64,000 nucleotides of DNA from JBGPGW01 sp046349515. GTDB lineage: Bacteria > Pseudomonadota > Alphaproteobacteria > CADEGL01. Under the pieces are notes generated by a model. The model saw nothing but the letters and a program-made list of their open reading frames with translations. It had not been told where the DNA came from and did not search any database. Location: positions 96,023-160,022 of the forward strand of contig JAXMCE010000009.1 in NCBI GenBank assembly GCA_046349515.1, in the 5' to 3' direction. A program made the translations under genes and the position numbers. Shown in pieces: positions 42,220-52,058 of the stretch; within the stretch, counting starts at the first letter, position 1, and each line of letters begins with the position of its first letter.

Positions 42220-43572
42220 ATGGAAGCCGCACGCGCCCTCATTGAAGCCGACCAGCAGCACATCATCCATCCGCTGCACTACGCCAAGGACAACGAGAAC
42301 CCGATGGTCGTCATGGAAGGCCATGGCGAGATGCTGCGCGACGCGGACGGGAAGGAATACATCGACGGGCTCTCGGGCCTGTGGAACGTGAATGCCGGCC
42401 ACGGCCGCGCCGAGCTCGGCCAGGTCGCGGCGGAGCAGATCGGCAAGCTCGGTTTCGCCTCGGCCTATTCGGGTGCGACCAACGTGCCCGCGATCAAGCT
42501 CGCGGAGAAGCTCTGCAAGATCGCTTATTCCAACACCTCGGCTGTCTACTTCACGACCGCGGGTGCCGAGTCGAATGAGTCCGCGTTCAAGATGGCGCGC
42601 TTCTTCTGGAAGGTGCGCGGCAAGCCGGACAAGGTGAAGGTCTTCTCCCGCGTCCACGCCTATCACGGCGTCACCATGGCGGCGATGAGCGCCACAGGCA
42701 TGGGCGTCTACCACAAGATGTTCGGGCCGCTGGTGCCGAACTTCCTCCAGGTCGCGGCCCCCTACCCCTACCGCTGGCCCGGCAACGGCGACCCCGGCAT
42801 CGAGGCGGCGGACGCGCTCGAGGCGGCGATCGTCAAGGAGGGTGCCGGCACCGTCGCGGCCGTCATCGCCGAGCCCGTCATGGGGGCCGGCGGCGTCATC
42901 GTGCCGCCCGAGACCTACTTCCCGCGGGTCCGCGAGATCTGCGACCGGCACGACGTGCTGCTCATCACGGACGAGGTCATCACCGGCTTCGGCCGCACGG
43001 GCAAATGGTTCGCGGCGGGGCACTGGGGCATCGAGCCCGACCTCACGACCTTCGCCAAGGGCGTCACGAGCGCCTATCTCCCCTTGGGCGGCGTGCTGGT
43101 CTCAAAGCGCGTGCACAAGGCGCTCCAGGAGGCGCCGGCCGACCAGAAGTTCATGCACGCGGCGACCTACTCGGGCCACCCCGTGTGCTGCGCCGTCGGG
43201 CTTCGCAACGTCGAGATCATCGAGCGAGAGGGCCTGGTCGAGAAGGCGGCCATCATGGGCCGGCGTCTCCTCGCGGGCCTCGAGAGTCTCCGCGACATCG
43301 CGTCCGTCGGCGACGTGCGCGGCCTCGGCATGATGTGCGGGGTCGAGCTCGTCGAGAACAAGGGCACGAAGAAGCCGGCCATCGGCCTCGGCGCCAAGGT
43401 CGCGCGCGAGGCGCTGAAGCGCGGGTTGCTCACGCGCATTCGCGCCGGCTCCCCCGATCCCATCATCGGCGACACGATCTGCGTCGCCCCGCCGCTCGTG
43501 ACGCCGGCCGAGACGATCGACCGCATCGTCTCGATCCTCAGGGATTCGATCACCGTCGCGATGCGGTCGTAG
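42220..43572 (+). CDS. class III aminotransferase (omega-amino acid/diamine-pyruvate type)
   Basis: The 450-residue PLP enzyme has the class III pattern: LSGLWNVNAGHG at 51-62, YFTTAGAESNESAFK at 110-124, Asp251 in LITDEVITGFGRTGK and the PLP lysine Lys280 in TTFAKGVTSAYLPLGG. Such enzymes move an amino group from an omega-amino acid or polyamine to pyruvate. A GGGAGG box lies before the start. It is 129 bases downstream of the MocR gene on the same strand, so MocR control is plausible. The exact amine is not predictable. Confidence 0.92.
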   Translation: MEAARALIEADQQHIIHPLHYAKDNENPMVVMEGHGEMLRDADGKEYIDGLSGLWNVNAGHGRAELGQVAAEQIGKLGFASAYSGATNVPAIKLAEKLCKIAYSNTSAVYFTTAGAESNESAFKMARFFWKVRGKPDKVKVFSRVHAYHGVTMAAMSATGMGVYHKMFGPLVPNFLQVAAPYPYRWPGNGDPGIEAADALEAAIVKEGAGTVAAVIAEPVMGAGGVIVPPETYFPRVREICDRHDVLLITDEVITGFGRTGKWFAAGHWGIEPDLTTFAKGVTSAYLPLGGVLVSKRVHKALQEAPADQKFMHAATYSGHPVCCAVGLRNVEIIEREGLVEKAAIMGRRLLAGLESLRDIASVGDVRGLGMMCGVELVENKGTKKPAIGLGAKVAREALKRGLLTRIRAGSPDPIIGDTICVAPPLVTPAETIDRIVSILRDSITVAMRS

Positions 43573-43607
43573 GGAGCGCAGGGCGGCGTCCCTGCCATAT
43601 TCGGGTC

Positions 43608-43638
43608 ACCCGGCTCCCGGACCAATGGGGAGCCGGGT
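43608..43638. terminator. bidirectional terminator between aminotransferase and kdpE
   Basis: ACCCGGCTCCC at 43608-43618 and GGGAGCCGGGT at 43628-43638 form a perfect 11-bp stem with a 9-base loop between two convergent genes. Confidence 0.75.
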
Positions 43639-43644
43639 CGTGTA

Positions 43645-44361
43645 TCAGGGCCGCGCGGGCTTTGCCTCCTCGTCCGGCGCCCGCAACCGATAGCCGACTC
43701 CGGTTTCAGTGAGGATGTGATCGGGACGCGTAGGGTCACGCTCGAGTTTCTCTCGAAGCGCGCGCACGTAGACTCTGAGATACTGGACATCGTCCTCGTT
43801 CGCCGGCCCCCAGATCTGACGCAGGATGTAGCGATGCGTCAGCACGCGGCCAGACTGCGTGACGAACAGGCGAAGCAAGTCGAATTCTTTCGCGGTGAGC
43901 TTGACCGGCTTGCCGTCAATCGACACGACGCGCCGGACGAGATCGACCGTCAAATCGCCCTGCCGGTACAGGTGCGACTCCCCCCGCTCTTGCATCCGGT
44001 GCCTGAGGGCGGTGCGGATCCGAGCGACCAGCTCTTCCATGCCGAACGGCTTGGTGACGTAGTCGTCGGCGCCGAGGTCGAGCGCAGCGACTTTGGCCTT
44101 TTCGTCGCTGCGCACGGAAAGGACGATGACTGGCACGGCGGAAAAGCGGCGCAGATTGCGAATGACGTCAACACCGTCCAGGTCTGGCAAGCCAAGATCG
44201 AGGATCACGACATCGGGCGCGTCCTGCCGCACTTGTTCGATCGCCGCCCGCCCGGTCGCGGCTGAGACGACAGCATACCCTTCTGCGGCGAGCCCGGCCG
44301 CGAGCAGCCGGCGAATCGCCGGTTCGTCGTCGACTACGAGAACGCGATGCCTTTTTGTCAT
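43645..44361 (-). CDS. kdpE: KdpE response regulator
   Basis: The 238-residue cytosolic regulator has a receiver domain (phosphoacceptor Asp55 in VVILDLGLPD, acidic pair DDE at 11-13, Lys in YVTKPFG) and an OmpR-type winged helix (DLLRLFVTQSGRVLTHRYIL). It is phosphorylated by KdpD under potassium limitation or salt stress and activates the kdp promoter. The start overlaps the kdpD stop by four bases. It is the last gene of the operon. Confidence 0.95.
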   Translation of the reverse strand: MTKRHRVLVVDDEPAIRRLLAAGLAAEGYAVVSAATGRAAIEQVRQDAPDVVILDLGLPDLDGVDVIRNLRRFSAVPVIVLSVRSDEKAKVAALDLGADDYVTKPFGMEELVARIRTALRHRMQERGESHLYRQGDLTVDLVRRVVSIDGKPVKLTAKEFDLLRLFVTQSGRVLTHRYILRQIWGPANEDDVQYLRVYVRALREKLERDPTRPDHILTETGVGYRLRAPDEEAKPARP

Positions 44362-47066
44362 GTCGGCAGCGATCCGCCGGATGTCCGGGTCGCCGCAAGG
44401 GGCAGCCTGACCCGGAACACCGCCCCGCGCCGGTCAGTCCGATTCTCCGCCGTGATCGTCCCGCCGAGTGCCGTGACGAAGCCGCGGCAGATCGCGAGCC
44501 CCAGTCCGCTTCCCGGCGGCCGACCGTCTCCCTCGCCCGCCCTCTGGAACTTCTCGAAAATCCGCCCCATCTGATCTTCGGCGATGCCTGGCCCTTCGTC
44601 TCGCACCTCGAATTCAAGGAACGCGCCGCGTTCGATGGCGGCGATGCGCAGCTCCGACCCGGCCGGCGCATACTTGGACGCATTGTCGAGCAGATTGAAC
44701 ATCACCTGATCGAGCAGCGCCGCGTCGGTCATGATAAGCGGCAAATCGGCCGGAGCGACGACGACGACCTTGTGGCTCGCAAGCAAGCGCATGGCGCGCC
44801 GCAGCGCCGTCTCGATGACCTCCGCCGCGCTCACGAGCTCCATTTTTGGCGTGAGCCCACCCGACTCGACGCGGGCCATGTCAAGCAAGTTGCTGACCGA
44901 CCGGTCGAGCCGTTCGGACTCCTCGCGAATCGTTCCGATTAGCTCATCGCAAACAGATGGTCCCGGCGAATCCTTGAGGGACTGCAGCGCCGTGACCGAG
45001 CCGATGATGGACGACAGCGGTGTCTTCAGGTCATGAGAAATCGACGTCAGCAGCGTCGATCGAAGCAACTCGGCCTCGGCCATGAGACGCGCTTCCTTGA
45101 CGTCTTCGACCAGCTGTACGCGCTCTATCGCGACAGCGGCAAGATCGGAGAGCGCATCGAGCAAGCGTCGCTCGTCGGGCGTGAGAAGCGGGCCGGGCCG
45201 CGCGCGATCAATGCCGAGAACGCCGATGATTCCGCGCCCAGTCCGCATCGGCAGGAACAGGCGCTTGGCGCCAGGCAGCGTATCAGAGGCGCGACCGGCC
45301 GCCTGGTTGTGATCCCAGCTCCATTTCGCCGCAGCAAGGTCGGAATCGTCGAGACTGTCTTCCGGCGGATACCCTGCCTTGACGAAAATTTGCCCCCCCT
45401 CCGGCAGCAGGACAACCACGCGAAGCTTGAGCAAGGCCGCGATCTGATAGCAGAACGCCCATAGAAGATCGTCGAGATCGCCGGTCGCCGCCAACTTCCG
45501 GCTGAAGGATAAAATCTCGGCCATGTCCCGCGCGCGCCGCTGCGCGGTCATAACCTGCTCACGCACGCGCGCCGTGAGATTGCTGGTTAGCACTGCGACA
45601 ATGCCGAAGAAGATGAGCGCGACGACGTTCGCCGGATCGGCAATGGTGAAGGTATAGATGGGCGGCAGGAAGAAGAAGTTGTAGGCCAGCACACTCAGCA
45701 GGACAGCCAGGAGGGACGGCCACAGTCCATAGCGCACCGCGGCCGCGAGTATGGCGGTGAGGAAAACGAGCGAGAGCGTCGGAACCGACACGATGCGGTC
45801 GATGGCCAGGGCGGCCGCCAGTGCGACACCGACCAAAGCCGTGCTGACGAGGTAGGGGACAGGCTGGATTGGGCGCACCGCCGCGCGGCTCGCAACGGTC
45901 TTCAGCGGCAGCGATTCCCCTTCGCTGGCCACCACCTCGACGCTGATGTTGCCGGACCTGCGAATCAGGTCATGGACGATCGAGCCATGCAGCCACGCGA
46001 ACCACCACGGTCGGCTCGACTTGCCAAGGAGGATCCGTGTGATGTTGTTGTCCCGCGCGTAAGCCATGACGTCGTCAGCAACGCGGCGACCCGGGATCGT
46101 CAGCGCCTCGCCGCCGAGGCGATCAGCCAGGCGCAAAGTATCGGCGATGCGATCGCGCTCGATCTCCGACAGACGATGGTGCCGCGGCGTCTCGACATAC
46201 AGCGCCGTCCATTTGGCGCTGATCTGATCGGCGAATCGCCGCGTCTGACGTACGATCTGCGCGGCAAGGGGGCTCTCGTTGATGCAGACAAGCAGGCGCT
46301 CACCCGCTGCCCATGGCCCGCTGATGGCGTGCGCCTGCATGTAACTCAGCATCTGATCATCGACACGCTGCGCCGCGCGTCTCAGCGCTAATTCGCGCAG
46401 GGCCGTGAGGTTCCCCGGTTGGAAGAAGTGCTTGAGAGCGCGTTGAGCCTGTTCCGGGACATAGACCTTGCCCTCGCGCAGGCGCTGGATCAGATCCTCG
46501 GCCGTCAGGTCAACGACCTCGATCTCGTCGGCGTCATCGAGAACGCTGTCGGGCAGCGTCTCTCGGACCCGGACGTGCGTGATCTGGGCGACCACGTCAT
46601 TGAGGCTCTCCAGGTGCTGGATGTTGAGCGTGGTGTAGACGTCGATGCCGGCCGCTAGCAGCTCCTCGACGTCGAGGTAGCGCTTGGGATGGCGCGTTCC
46701 GGGCGCGTTGGTGTGGGCGAGCTCGTCGACAAGAACGAGCCGCGGTCGGCGGGCCAGGACCGCGTCGAGATCCATCTCGTCGAGGGTGCGTCCGCGATAA
46801 TCAATCAGTCGTCGCGGGATGATTTCGAGTCCGCGCAGCAGGCGCTCCGTCTCGATCCGTCCGTGGGTTTCGGCAATGCCCACCACGATGTCGAGCCCTT
46901 CAGCCTTGCGCGCCGCGGCTGCCGCCAGCATCTCATAGGTCTTGCCCACGCCGGGCGCCGCACCCAGGAAGATCTTGAGCTTGCCGCGCCGCTCCCGCTT
47001 CGCGGTCTCGAGCAGCGCGTCGGGAGACGGGCGGTCCTCTCTACCTGGCTGTTCCACGGATGCCAT
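44358..47066 (-). CDS. kdpD: KdpD sensor histidine kinase
   Basis: The 902-residue membrane sensor has the KdpD N-terminal domain with Walker A-like GAAPGVGKT at 35-43, a universal-stress-like domain (about 250-370), and four closely spaced membrane segments (about 400-500). A GAF-like domain, the histidine in SISHDLKTPLSSIIG and an ATPase domain with DEGPGIAEDQMGRIFEKF complete it. It senses potassium and ionic strength and phosphorylates KdpE. Length and domain order are normal. It follows kdpC after 86 bases. Confidence 0.96.
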   Translation of the reverse strand: MASVEQPGREDRPSPDALLETAKRERRGKLKIFLGAAPGVGKTYEMLAAAAARKAEGLDIVVGIAETHGRIETERLLRGLEIIPRRLIDYRGRTLDEMDLDAVLARRPRLVLVDELAHTNAPGTRHPKRYLDVEELLAAGIDVYTTLNIQHLESLNDVVAQITHVRVRETLPDSVLDDADEIEVVDLTAEDLIQRLREGKVYVPEQAQRALKHFFQPGNLTALRELALRRAAQRVDDQMLSYMQAHAISGPWAAGERLLVCINESPLAAQIVRQTRRFADQISAKWTALYVETPRHHRLSEIERDRIADTLRLADRLGGEALTIPGRRVADDVMAYARDNNITRILLGKSSRPWWFAWLHGSIVHDLIRRSGNISVEVVASEGESLPLKTVASRAAVRPIQPVPYLVSTALVGVALAAALAIDRIVSVPTLSLVFLTAILAAAVRYGLWPSLLAVLLSVLAYNFFFLPPIYTFTIADPANVVALIFFGIVAVLTSNLTARVREQVMTAQRRARDMAEILSFSRKLAATGDLDDLLWAFCYQIAALLKLRVVVLLPEGGQIFVKAGYPPEDSLDDSDLAAAKWSWDHNQAAGRASDTLPGAKRLFLPMRTGRGIIGVLGIDRARPGPLLTPDERRLLDALSDLAAVAIERVQLVEDVKEARLMAEAELLRSTLLTSISHDLKTPLSSIIGSVTALQSLKDSPGPSVCDELIGTIREESERLDRSVSNLLDMARVESGGLTPKMELVSAAEVIETALRRAMRLLASHKVVVVAPADLPLIMTDAALLDQVMFNLLDNASKYAPAGSELRIAAIERGAFLEFEVRDEGPGIAEDQMGRIFEKFQRAGEGDGRPPGSGLGLAICRGFVTALGGTITAENRTDRRGAVFRVRLPLAATRTSGGSLPT

Positions 47067-47152
47067 GGCCGTCTCGACCCGATGACGCGTTCACGGCGGC
47101 GGCCGCCGCGCGGACACGCCCCAGGGAGAATAGCAAGGTTGCCGCGATCGCC

Positions 47153-47782
47153 CTACTCCGCCGACCCGCCACCGGCCGCGGAATCGAGGGCGAGGTTAAG
47201 CCGAAGCACGTTGACGTGCGGCTCGCCAAGAACTCCCAGCACGCGCCGCACCGTATGCCGCTCGACGAGCGCCGCGACATCGCGCTCTGCCATGTGTCGC
47301 GCCTTAGCGACCCGCGGGATTTGAAAGGCTGCCGCCGCCAGCGAGATGTCCGGGTCGAGGCCGCTGCCCGACGCGGTGACGAGATCGACCGGAACCGGAC
47401 GGTCGTTCTCCGCGCGAAGCCGACCCACTTCGGCTTTGACTCCTTCGATGAACGATCGGTTCGTCGGTCCGGCGTTGGACCCGCTGGAGTTCGCCGCGTT
47501 GTACGGCGCAGGCACGGTCTTGCCCGGATCGTTGGGGTCCGTGTCCGTGGTGGCCGACGGCCGACCGTGGAAGTACGCGTTCCCGGAAAGATTCTGACCG
47601 ATGAGGGCCGAACCGATGACCGCGCCATTCCTCTCGATGAGGCTGCCGCCCGCCTGCCAGGGGAAGGCCAACTCGGCAAGGCCGGTGATCGCCAGGGGAT
47701 AGGCGAGACCGGTCAGGGCGCTGAAGAGCAGCAGGAGGACGATCGCGGGACGAATCTCTTTCAACATGACCTCGCTCCTCAC
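47153..47782 (-). CDS. kdpC: potassium-transporting ATPase subunit C
   Basis: The 209-residue subunit has one N-terminal membrane helix (PAIVLLLLFSALTGLAYPLA) and a periplasmic domain with the family segments GSALIGQNLSG, YFHGRPSA and DLVTASGSGLDPDIS. It stabilises the KdpFABC complex and helps bind potassium or ATP-side conformations. Its start overlaps the kdpB stop by four bases. Confidence 0.96.
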   Translation of the reverse strand: MRSEVMLKEIRPAIVLLLLFSALTGLAYPLAITGLAELAFPWQAGGSLIERNGAVIGSALIGQNLSGNAYFHGRPSATTDTDPNDPGKTVPAPYNAANSSGSNAGPTNRSFIEGVKAEVGRLRAENDRPVPVDLVTASGSGLDPDISLAAAAFQIPRVAKARHMAERDVAALVERHTVRRVLGVLGEPHVNVLRLNLALDSAAGGGSAE

Positions 47783-49866
47783 GCGAGCCCGACCGCGGTG
47801 ACGACCAGGTCGATCGCCTTGATACCGATGAAAGGCACGATGATACCGCCGACGCCGTAGATCAGGAGATTGCGCGCCAGGAGACGCGGCGCGCTCTCAG
47901 GCCGATAGGCCACGCCGCGGAGCGCCAATGGGATGAGCGCGACGATGATCAGCGCATTGAAGATGATGGCCGACAGGATGGCGCTCTGGGGCGTCGCCAG
48001 CTTCATCACATTGAGGACGTTGAGCCCCGGATAGAACGCAGCGAACATGGCAGGGATGATTGCGAAGTATTTGGCGACGTCGTTGGCAATGGAGAAGGTG
48101 GTCAGCGCGCCGCGCGTGATAAGCAGCTGCTTGCCGATCATCACGATCTCGATGAGCTTGGTCGGATCCGAGTCGAGATCCACCATGTTGCCTGCCTCGC
48201 GCGCGGCCTGGGTCCCCGTCTGCATGGCGACCCCGACATCGGCTTGGGCGAGGGCCGGCGCGTCGTTCGTCCCGTCGCCGCACATAGCGACGAGCTTGCC
48301 TGTGGCCTGTTCAGCCCGGATCAGGCGGAGCTTGTCCTCGGGCGTCGCCTGGGCAAGAAAATCGTCGACTCCAGATTCGGCAGCGATCGCCGCAGCGGTC
48401 ATCGGATTGTCGCCAGTGATCATCACGGTGCGCAGCCCCATGCGGCGCAGCTCCGCGAAGCGCTCACGGATGCCGCCTTTGACGACGTCCTTTAGGTGCA
48501 CCACGCCCAAGAGGCGCCCGTCCCTGGCAACAGCCAACGGCGTGCCGCCCGCCTTCGCAATCCTGTCCGAAATCTCCGCCAGTTCCGACGGCACCGGCAT
48601 GTGGGGGTTGCTGTTACGTTGCCGGATATGCTCGACGATGGCTTCGACTGCACCCTTGCGGATCGAGGAGCCGTCGAGGTCGATGCCGCTCATGCGGGTC
48701 TGCGCTGAGAACTTGACGAAGTGCGCGTGGAGCGGCGCCATCTCCCGGCCCCGCAGGCCGTAGCGCTCTTTCGCCAGCACCACGATCGAGCGGCCCTCCG
48801 GCGTCTCGTCGCTGAAGGAGGCCAGCTGGGCGGCATCGGCCAGATCGGCCTCGCTTACCCCCGGCAAGGGAATGAGCTCCGTGGCCTGCCGGTTGCCGAG
48901 CGTGATCGTGCCGGTCTTGTCGAGGAGTAGCGTGTCGACGTCACCCGCGGCCTCGACCGAACGGCCTGACATGGCGAGCACGTTGAAGCGCACCAGCCGA
49001 TCCATGCCGGCAATGCCGATCGCCGAGAGAAGGGCGCCGATGGTGGTCGGGATCAGGGTCACGAACAGGGCGACGAGGACCGGCACCGAGACGCGCCCGC
49101 CGGCATAGAACGCGAAACTCGGAATGGTCACTACGACGAAGATGAAGATGATCGTCATGCCCGCGAGCAGGATGTTCAGTGCGATCTCGTTCGGGGTCTT
49201 CTGGCGCACGGCGCCTTCCACGAGTGAAATCATGCGGTCGAGGAAGCTCGATCCTTGGGCGGCCGTGATCCTCACCAGGATCCAATCCGATAGGACGCGC
49301 GTGCCACCCGTCACCGCCGAGCGGTCGCCGCCACTTTCGCGGATGACGGGCGCCGATTCGCCGGTGATCGCCGATTCGTCGATCGAGGCGATGCCCTCCA
49401 CGACGTCGCCATCACCGGGCACGATGTCGCCGGCTTCGGCCAGCACCAGGTCACCCGGGCGGAGCATGGGCGCCGAAACCAGGTCGTAGTCGCGGCCGCC
49501 GGGCCGACGCAGCTTCTTGGCCTTGGTTTCCGTGCGCGTCCGCCGCAGCGCCTCCGCCTGGGCCTTGCCGCGCCCCTCCGCCACACCTTCCGCGAAGTTT
49601 GCGAACAGGACCGTGAACCATAGCCACAGCACGATCTGGACATTGAATCCGGGCTGGCCGCCGCCCGCGACCATGTCCCGGACGAAGAGGACTGTCGTCA
49701 GGAGGGCGACGGCCTCGACGACAAAAATCACGGGATTCTTCGACAGCGTCCGGGGGTCGAGCTTGCGAATGGACTCGCTAATCGCGGCGAGCACGATTGC
49801 CCGATCGACACCGCGCCGCACATCCCTGCGATGCGCATTGAGAGAAACCAACGGATTGGACAACAT
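47779..49866 (-). CDS. kdpB: potassium-transporting P-type ATPase subunit B
   Basis: The 695-residue catalytic subunit shows the P-type ATPase phosphorylation site Asp316 in LLLDKTGTIT, the actuator loop TGES at 168-171, and the hinge GDGTNDAPALAQADVG. It powers high-affinity potassium uptake through KdpA. It lies 16 bases after kdpA. Confidence 0.97.
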   Translation of the reverse strand: MLSNPLVSLNAHRRDVRRGVDRAIVLAAISESIRKLDPRTLSKNPVIFVVEAVALLTTVLFVRDMVAGGGQPGFNVQIVLWLWFTVLFANFAEGVAEGRGKAQAEALRRTRTETKAKKLRRPGGRDYDLVSAPMLRPGDLVLAEAGDIVPGDGDVVEGIASIDESAITGESAPVIRESGGDRSAVTGGTRVLSDWILVRITAAQGSSFLDRMISLVEGAVRQKTPNEIALNILLAGMTIIFIFVVVTIPSFAFYAGGRVSVPVLVALFVTLIPTTIGALLSAIGIAGMDRLVRFNVLAMSGRSVEAAGDVDTLLLDKTGTITLGNRQATELIPLPGVSEADLADAAQLASFSDETPEGRSIVVLAKERYGLRGREMAPLHAHFVKFSAQTRMSGIDLDGSSIRKGAVEAIVEHIRQRNSNPHMPVPSELAEISDRIAKAGGTPLAVARDGRLLGVVHLKDVVKGGIRERFAELRRMGLRTVMITGDNPMTAAAIAAESGVDDFLAQATPEDKLRLIRAEQATGKLVAMCGDGTNDAPALAQADVGVAMQTGTQAAREAGNMVDLDSDPTKLIEIVMIGKQLLITRGALTTFSIANDVAKYFAIIPAMFAAFYPGLNVLNVMKLATPQSAILSAIIFNALIIVALIPLALRGVAYRPESAPRLLARNLLIYGVGGIIVPFIGIKAIDLVVTAVGLA

Positions 49867-49882
49867 CTCCTTGGCCTCGTCC

Positions 49883-51610
49883 CTAGAAGAGCGATCCAGC
49901 GTTCATCAACACATGCTCGACGACAGGGCCGAGCGCGAGCACCGGGAAGAAAACCAATCCGCCCACGATGACGATGACGCTGACGAGAAGCGCGACAAAG
50001 AGGCCGTTGTCGGTCGGAAACGTGCCCAGTGACGGCGCCACCACCCTTTTCCCCACGAGCGAGCCGGCCACGGCCAACATCGGCACGATCATGGCGAAGC
50101 GGCCGATCAGCATCGCGAGTCCGATCGTGAGGTTGTAGAAAAGCGTGTTGGAGCTGAGGCCCGCGAAGGCGCTCCCATTGTTGCCCGTGGCCGAGGCGAA
50201 GGCGTAAAGGATCTCCGTGAAGCCGTGTGGGCCCTTGTTCGCGATGGCCGCAAGCCCCTCCGGCAGGACCGTCGCAAGCGCCGTGAAGCCAAGATTGGAA
50301 AACGACAGCACGAGAATGGCGAGCATGGCCATCTTGACCTCGCGCGCCTCGAGTTTCTTACCGACGTATTCCGGTGTCCGCCCCACCATGAGTCCCGCGA
50401 TAAACATTGCGATGATGGCAAACAACAGCATGCCGTAGAGTCCCGAACCCACGCCGCCGAAGATGATCTCGCCCAGCTGGATGTTGAGCAGGGGAACCAT
50501 TCCACCAAGGGGCGTGAAGCTGTCATGCATGGCATTGACCGCGCCACAGGACGCGTCCGTCGTCACGGTCGCAAAGAGCGCGGAATTCGCGATCCCGAAC
50601 CGGACCTCCTTGCCCTCCATATTACCGCCGGCTTGCAGGGCGCTCGGCGCCTGGTCCACGCCGAAGGCCGCGAAAGCCGGGTTGCCCGCGCTCTCTGCCC
50701 AGTACGCCGCCAGTACGCCCGCAAGAAACAGGACGGCCATCGCGCCGAAAAGCGCCCAACCCTGACGCTGGTTGCCGACCATGCGCCCGAAGGTGTTCGT
50801 GAGCCCTGCACCGATCGCGAAAATCAGGACCATCTGCACGAGGTTCGACACCGCGGTCGGATTTTCGTAGGGATGGGCGGCGTTGGCGTTGAAGAATCCG
50901 CCGCCGTTGGTGCCCAGCATCTTAATCGCGACCTGAGAGGCGACCGGACCTTGCGCGATCAACTGCGCGCCGCCCTCGAGCGTCTTCGCTTCGACATAGG
51001 CCCCGAGATTCTGCGGCACGCCCTGCCACACCAAAAACAACGCGATGCCGATGCAGGCCGGCAGGAGGATGTAGAGCACACACCGCGTGAGATCGACCCA
51101 GAAATTGCCCACGCCCTTCGCGGATTTGCGCGCGAAGCCCCGAATAAATGCAAGCGCGAGCGCAATGCCGGTCGCAGCCGATACGAAATTGTGGACCGTC
51201 AACCCGGCCATCTGAACCAGATAGCTCATGGTGCTCTCGCCGCCATAGGCCTGCCAGTTCGTATTCGTGACAAAGCTCACGGCGGTATTGAGGGCCAGAT
51301 CCGGTGCCACGTCCGCGAAACCCTGCGGATTGAGCGGGAGCATCGATTGAATGCGCTGGATGAAATAAAGCAGGAGAAAACCCGACAGGCTGAACAGAAG
51401 CATAGCGGCAGCGTAGGCAGTCCAATGCTGGTCGCTTTTCTCATCGACCCCCGCCAAGCGATAGAACAGCATCTCGACCGGTCGGACTACGGGCCAAAGC
51501 AGCGTGCGCTCGCCTGCGAAAACGCGCGTCATGTAGCCGCCCACGGGCCTCGTCAGCGCCGCGACGATCGCGAAGAAGATCGCTATTTGGATCCAGCCGT
51601 TCGCGGTCAT
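49883..51610 (-). CDS. kdpA: potassium-transporting ATPase potassium-binding subunit A
   Basis: The 575-residue inner membrane subunit belongs to the superfamily of potassium transporters with four pore loops. Visible pore-loop segments are FVTNTNWQAYGGEST, LGTNGGGFFNANAAHPYENP and the later ASATGNNGSAFAGL. It binds and conducts potassium in the Kdp complex. It starts 7 bases after kdpF. Confidence 0.97.
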   Translation of the reverse strand: MTANGWIQIAIFFAIVAALTRPVGGYMTRVFAGERTLLWPVVRPVEMLFYRLAGVDEKSDQHWTAYAAAMLLFSLSGFLLLYFIQRIQSMLPLNPQGFADVAPDLALNTAVSFVTNTNWQAYGGESTMSYLVQMAGLTVHNFVSAATGIALALAFIRGFARKSAKGVGNFWVDLTRCVLYILLPACIGIALFLVWQGVPQNLGAYVEAKTLEGGAQLIAQGPVASQVAIKMLGTNGGGFFNANAAHPYENPTAVSNLVQMVLIFAIGAGLTNTFGRMVGNQRQGWALFGAMAVLFLAGVLAAYWAESAGNPAFAAFGVDQAPSALQAGGNMEGKEVRFGIANSALFATVTTDASCGAVNAMHDSFTPLGGMVPLLNIQLGEIIFGGVGSGLYGMLLFAIIAMFIAGLMVGRTPEYVGKKLEAREVKMAMLAILVLSFSNLGFTALATVLPEGLAAIANKGPHGFTEILYAFASATGNNGSAFAGLSSNTLFYNLTIGLAMLIGRFAMIVPMLAVAGSLVGKRVVAPSLGTFPTDNGLFVALLVSVIVIVGGLVFFPVLALGPVVEHVLMNAGSLF

Positions 51611-51617
51611 CGGGGCC

Positions 51618-51707
51618 TTAGAACCGCTCGGGGCGGACGAGCGCGTAGACGAGATAGGCTACCAAGCCAAACGCCGTCCCACACCCGATGATCAGATCAA
51701 TGTCCAT
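51618..51707 (-). CDS. kdpF: KdpF small membrane subunit
   Basis: The 29-residue peptide is one membrane helix (IIGCGTAFGLVAYLVYALV) ending in RPERF, the usual KdpF ending. It stabilises the KdpABC complex. GAGGCGG precedes its ATG. It lies directly before kdpA. Confidence 0.88.
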   Translation of the reverse strand: MDIDLIIGCGTAFGLVAYLVYALVRPERF

Positions 51708-51715
51708 GAGCCGCC

Positions 51716-51799
51716 TCACAACCGGTCGCACAGAGCGACGTAACCAAACAAAAGCACGAAAGACATGAGACCTGTTCCGACCATGATGACGTCGAGCAT
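51716..51799 (-). CDS. 27-residue membrane peptide upstream of kdpF
   Basis: The frame codes one hydrophobic helix (VIMVGTGLMSFVLLFGYVAL) followed by CDRL. GGAGAG lies 6 bases before the ATG, a good ribosome site. It ends 8 bases before kdpF on the same strand, so it is the first reading frame of the kdp operon. Its single-helix make-up is KdpF-like, but it has a distinct ending. It may be an additional tiny subunit or a regulatory peptide. Too short for a firm family assignment. Confidence 0.6.
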   Translation of the reverse strand: MLDVIMVGTGLMSFVLLFGYVALCDRL

Positions 51800-52058
51800 C
51801 GGTTTCTCTCCGTAGACGCGCCGATTGCAGCCAATTTTCCATCGCCGAACACTCGCACACTCCCGCCCGCACACCCTTAGCAAGGCGGCGCATAAAAATT
51901 CCATACGGATTCGCGACAGACGATGGAGGGGCATGCAAGCCGGCCGAGAGTATCAGCGCGCCCGCATCACCCTATGCGAGACACACGATCGGACGGCCGG
52001 CCTCGGCGAGGATTTCTCTACGCGCCCGATCGGCTGAGGCGAGGGCGCTGGGCCTCGC

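Noticed and set aside
51800..52058. KdpE binding site before the kdp operon
   Set aside because: One TTTTTATGC word is present near 51895 on the minus strand, but the second half of the known site is not recognisable, so it is not listed as a feature.
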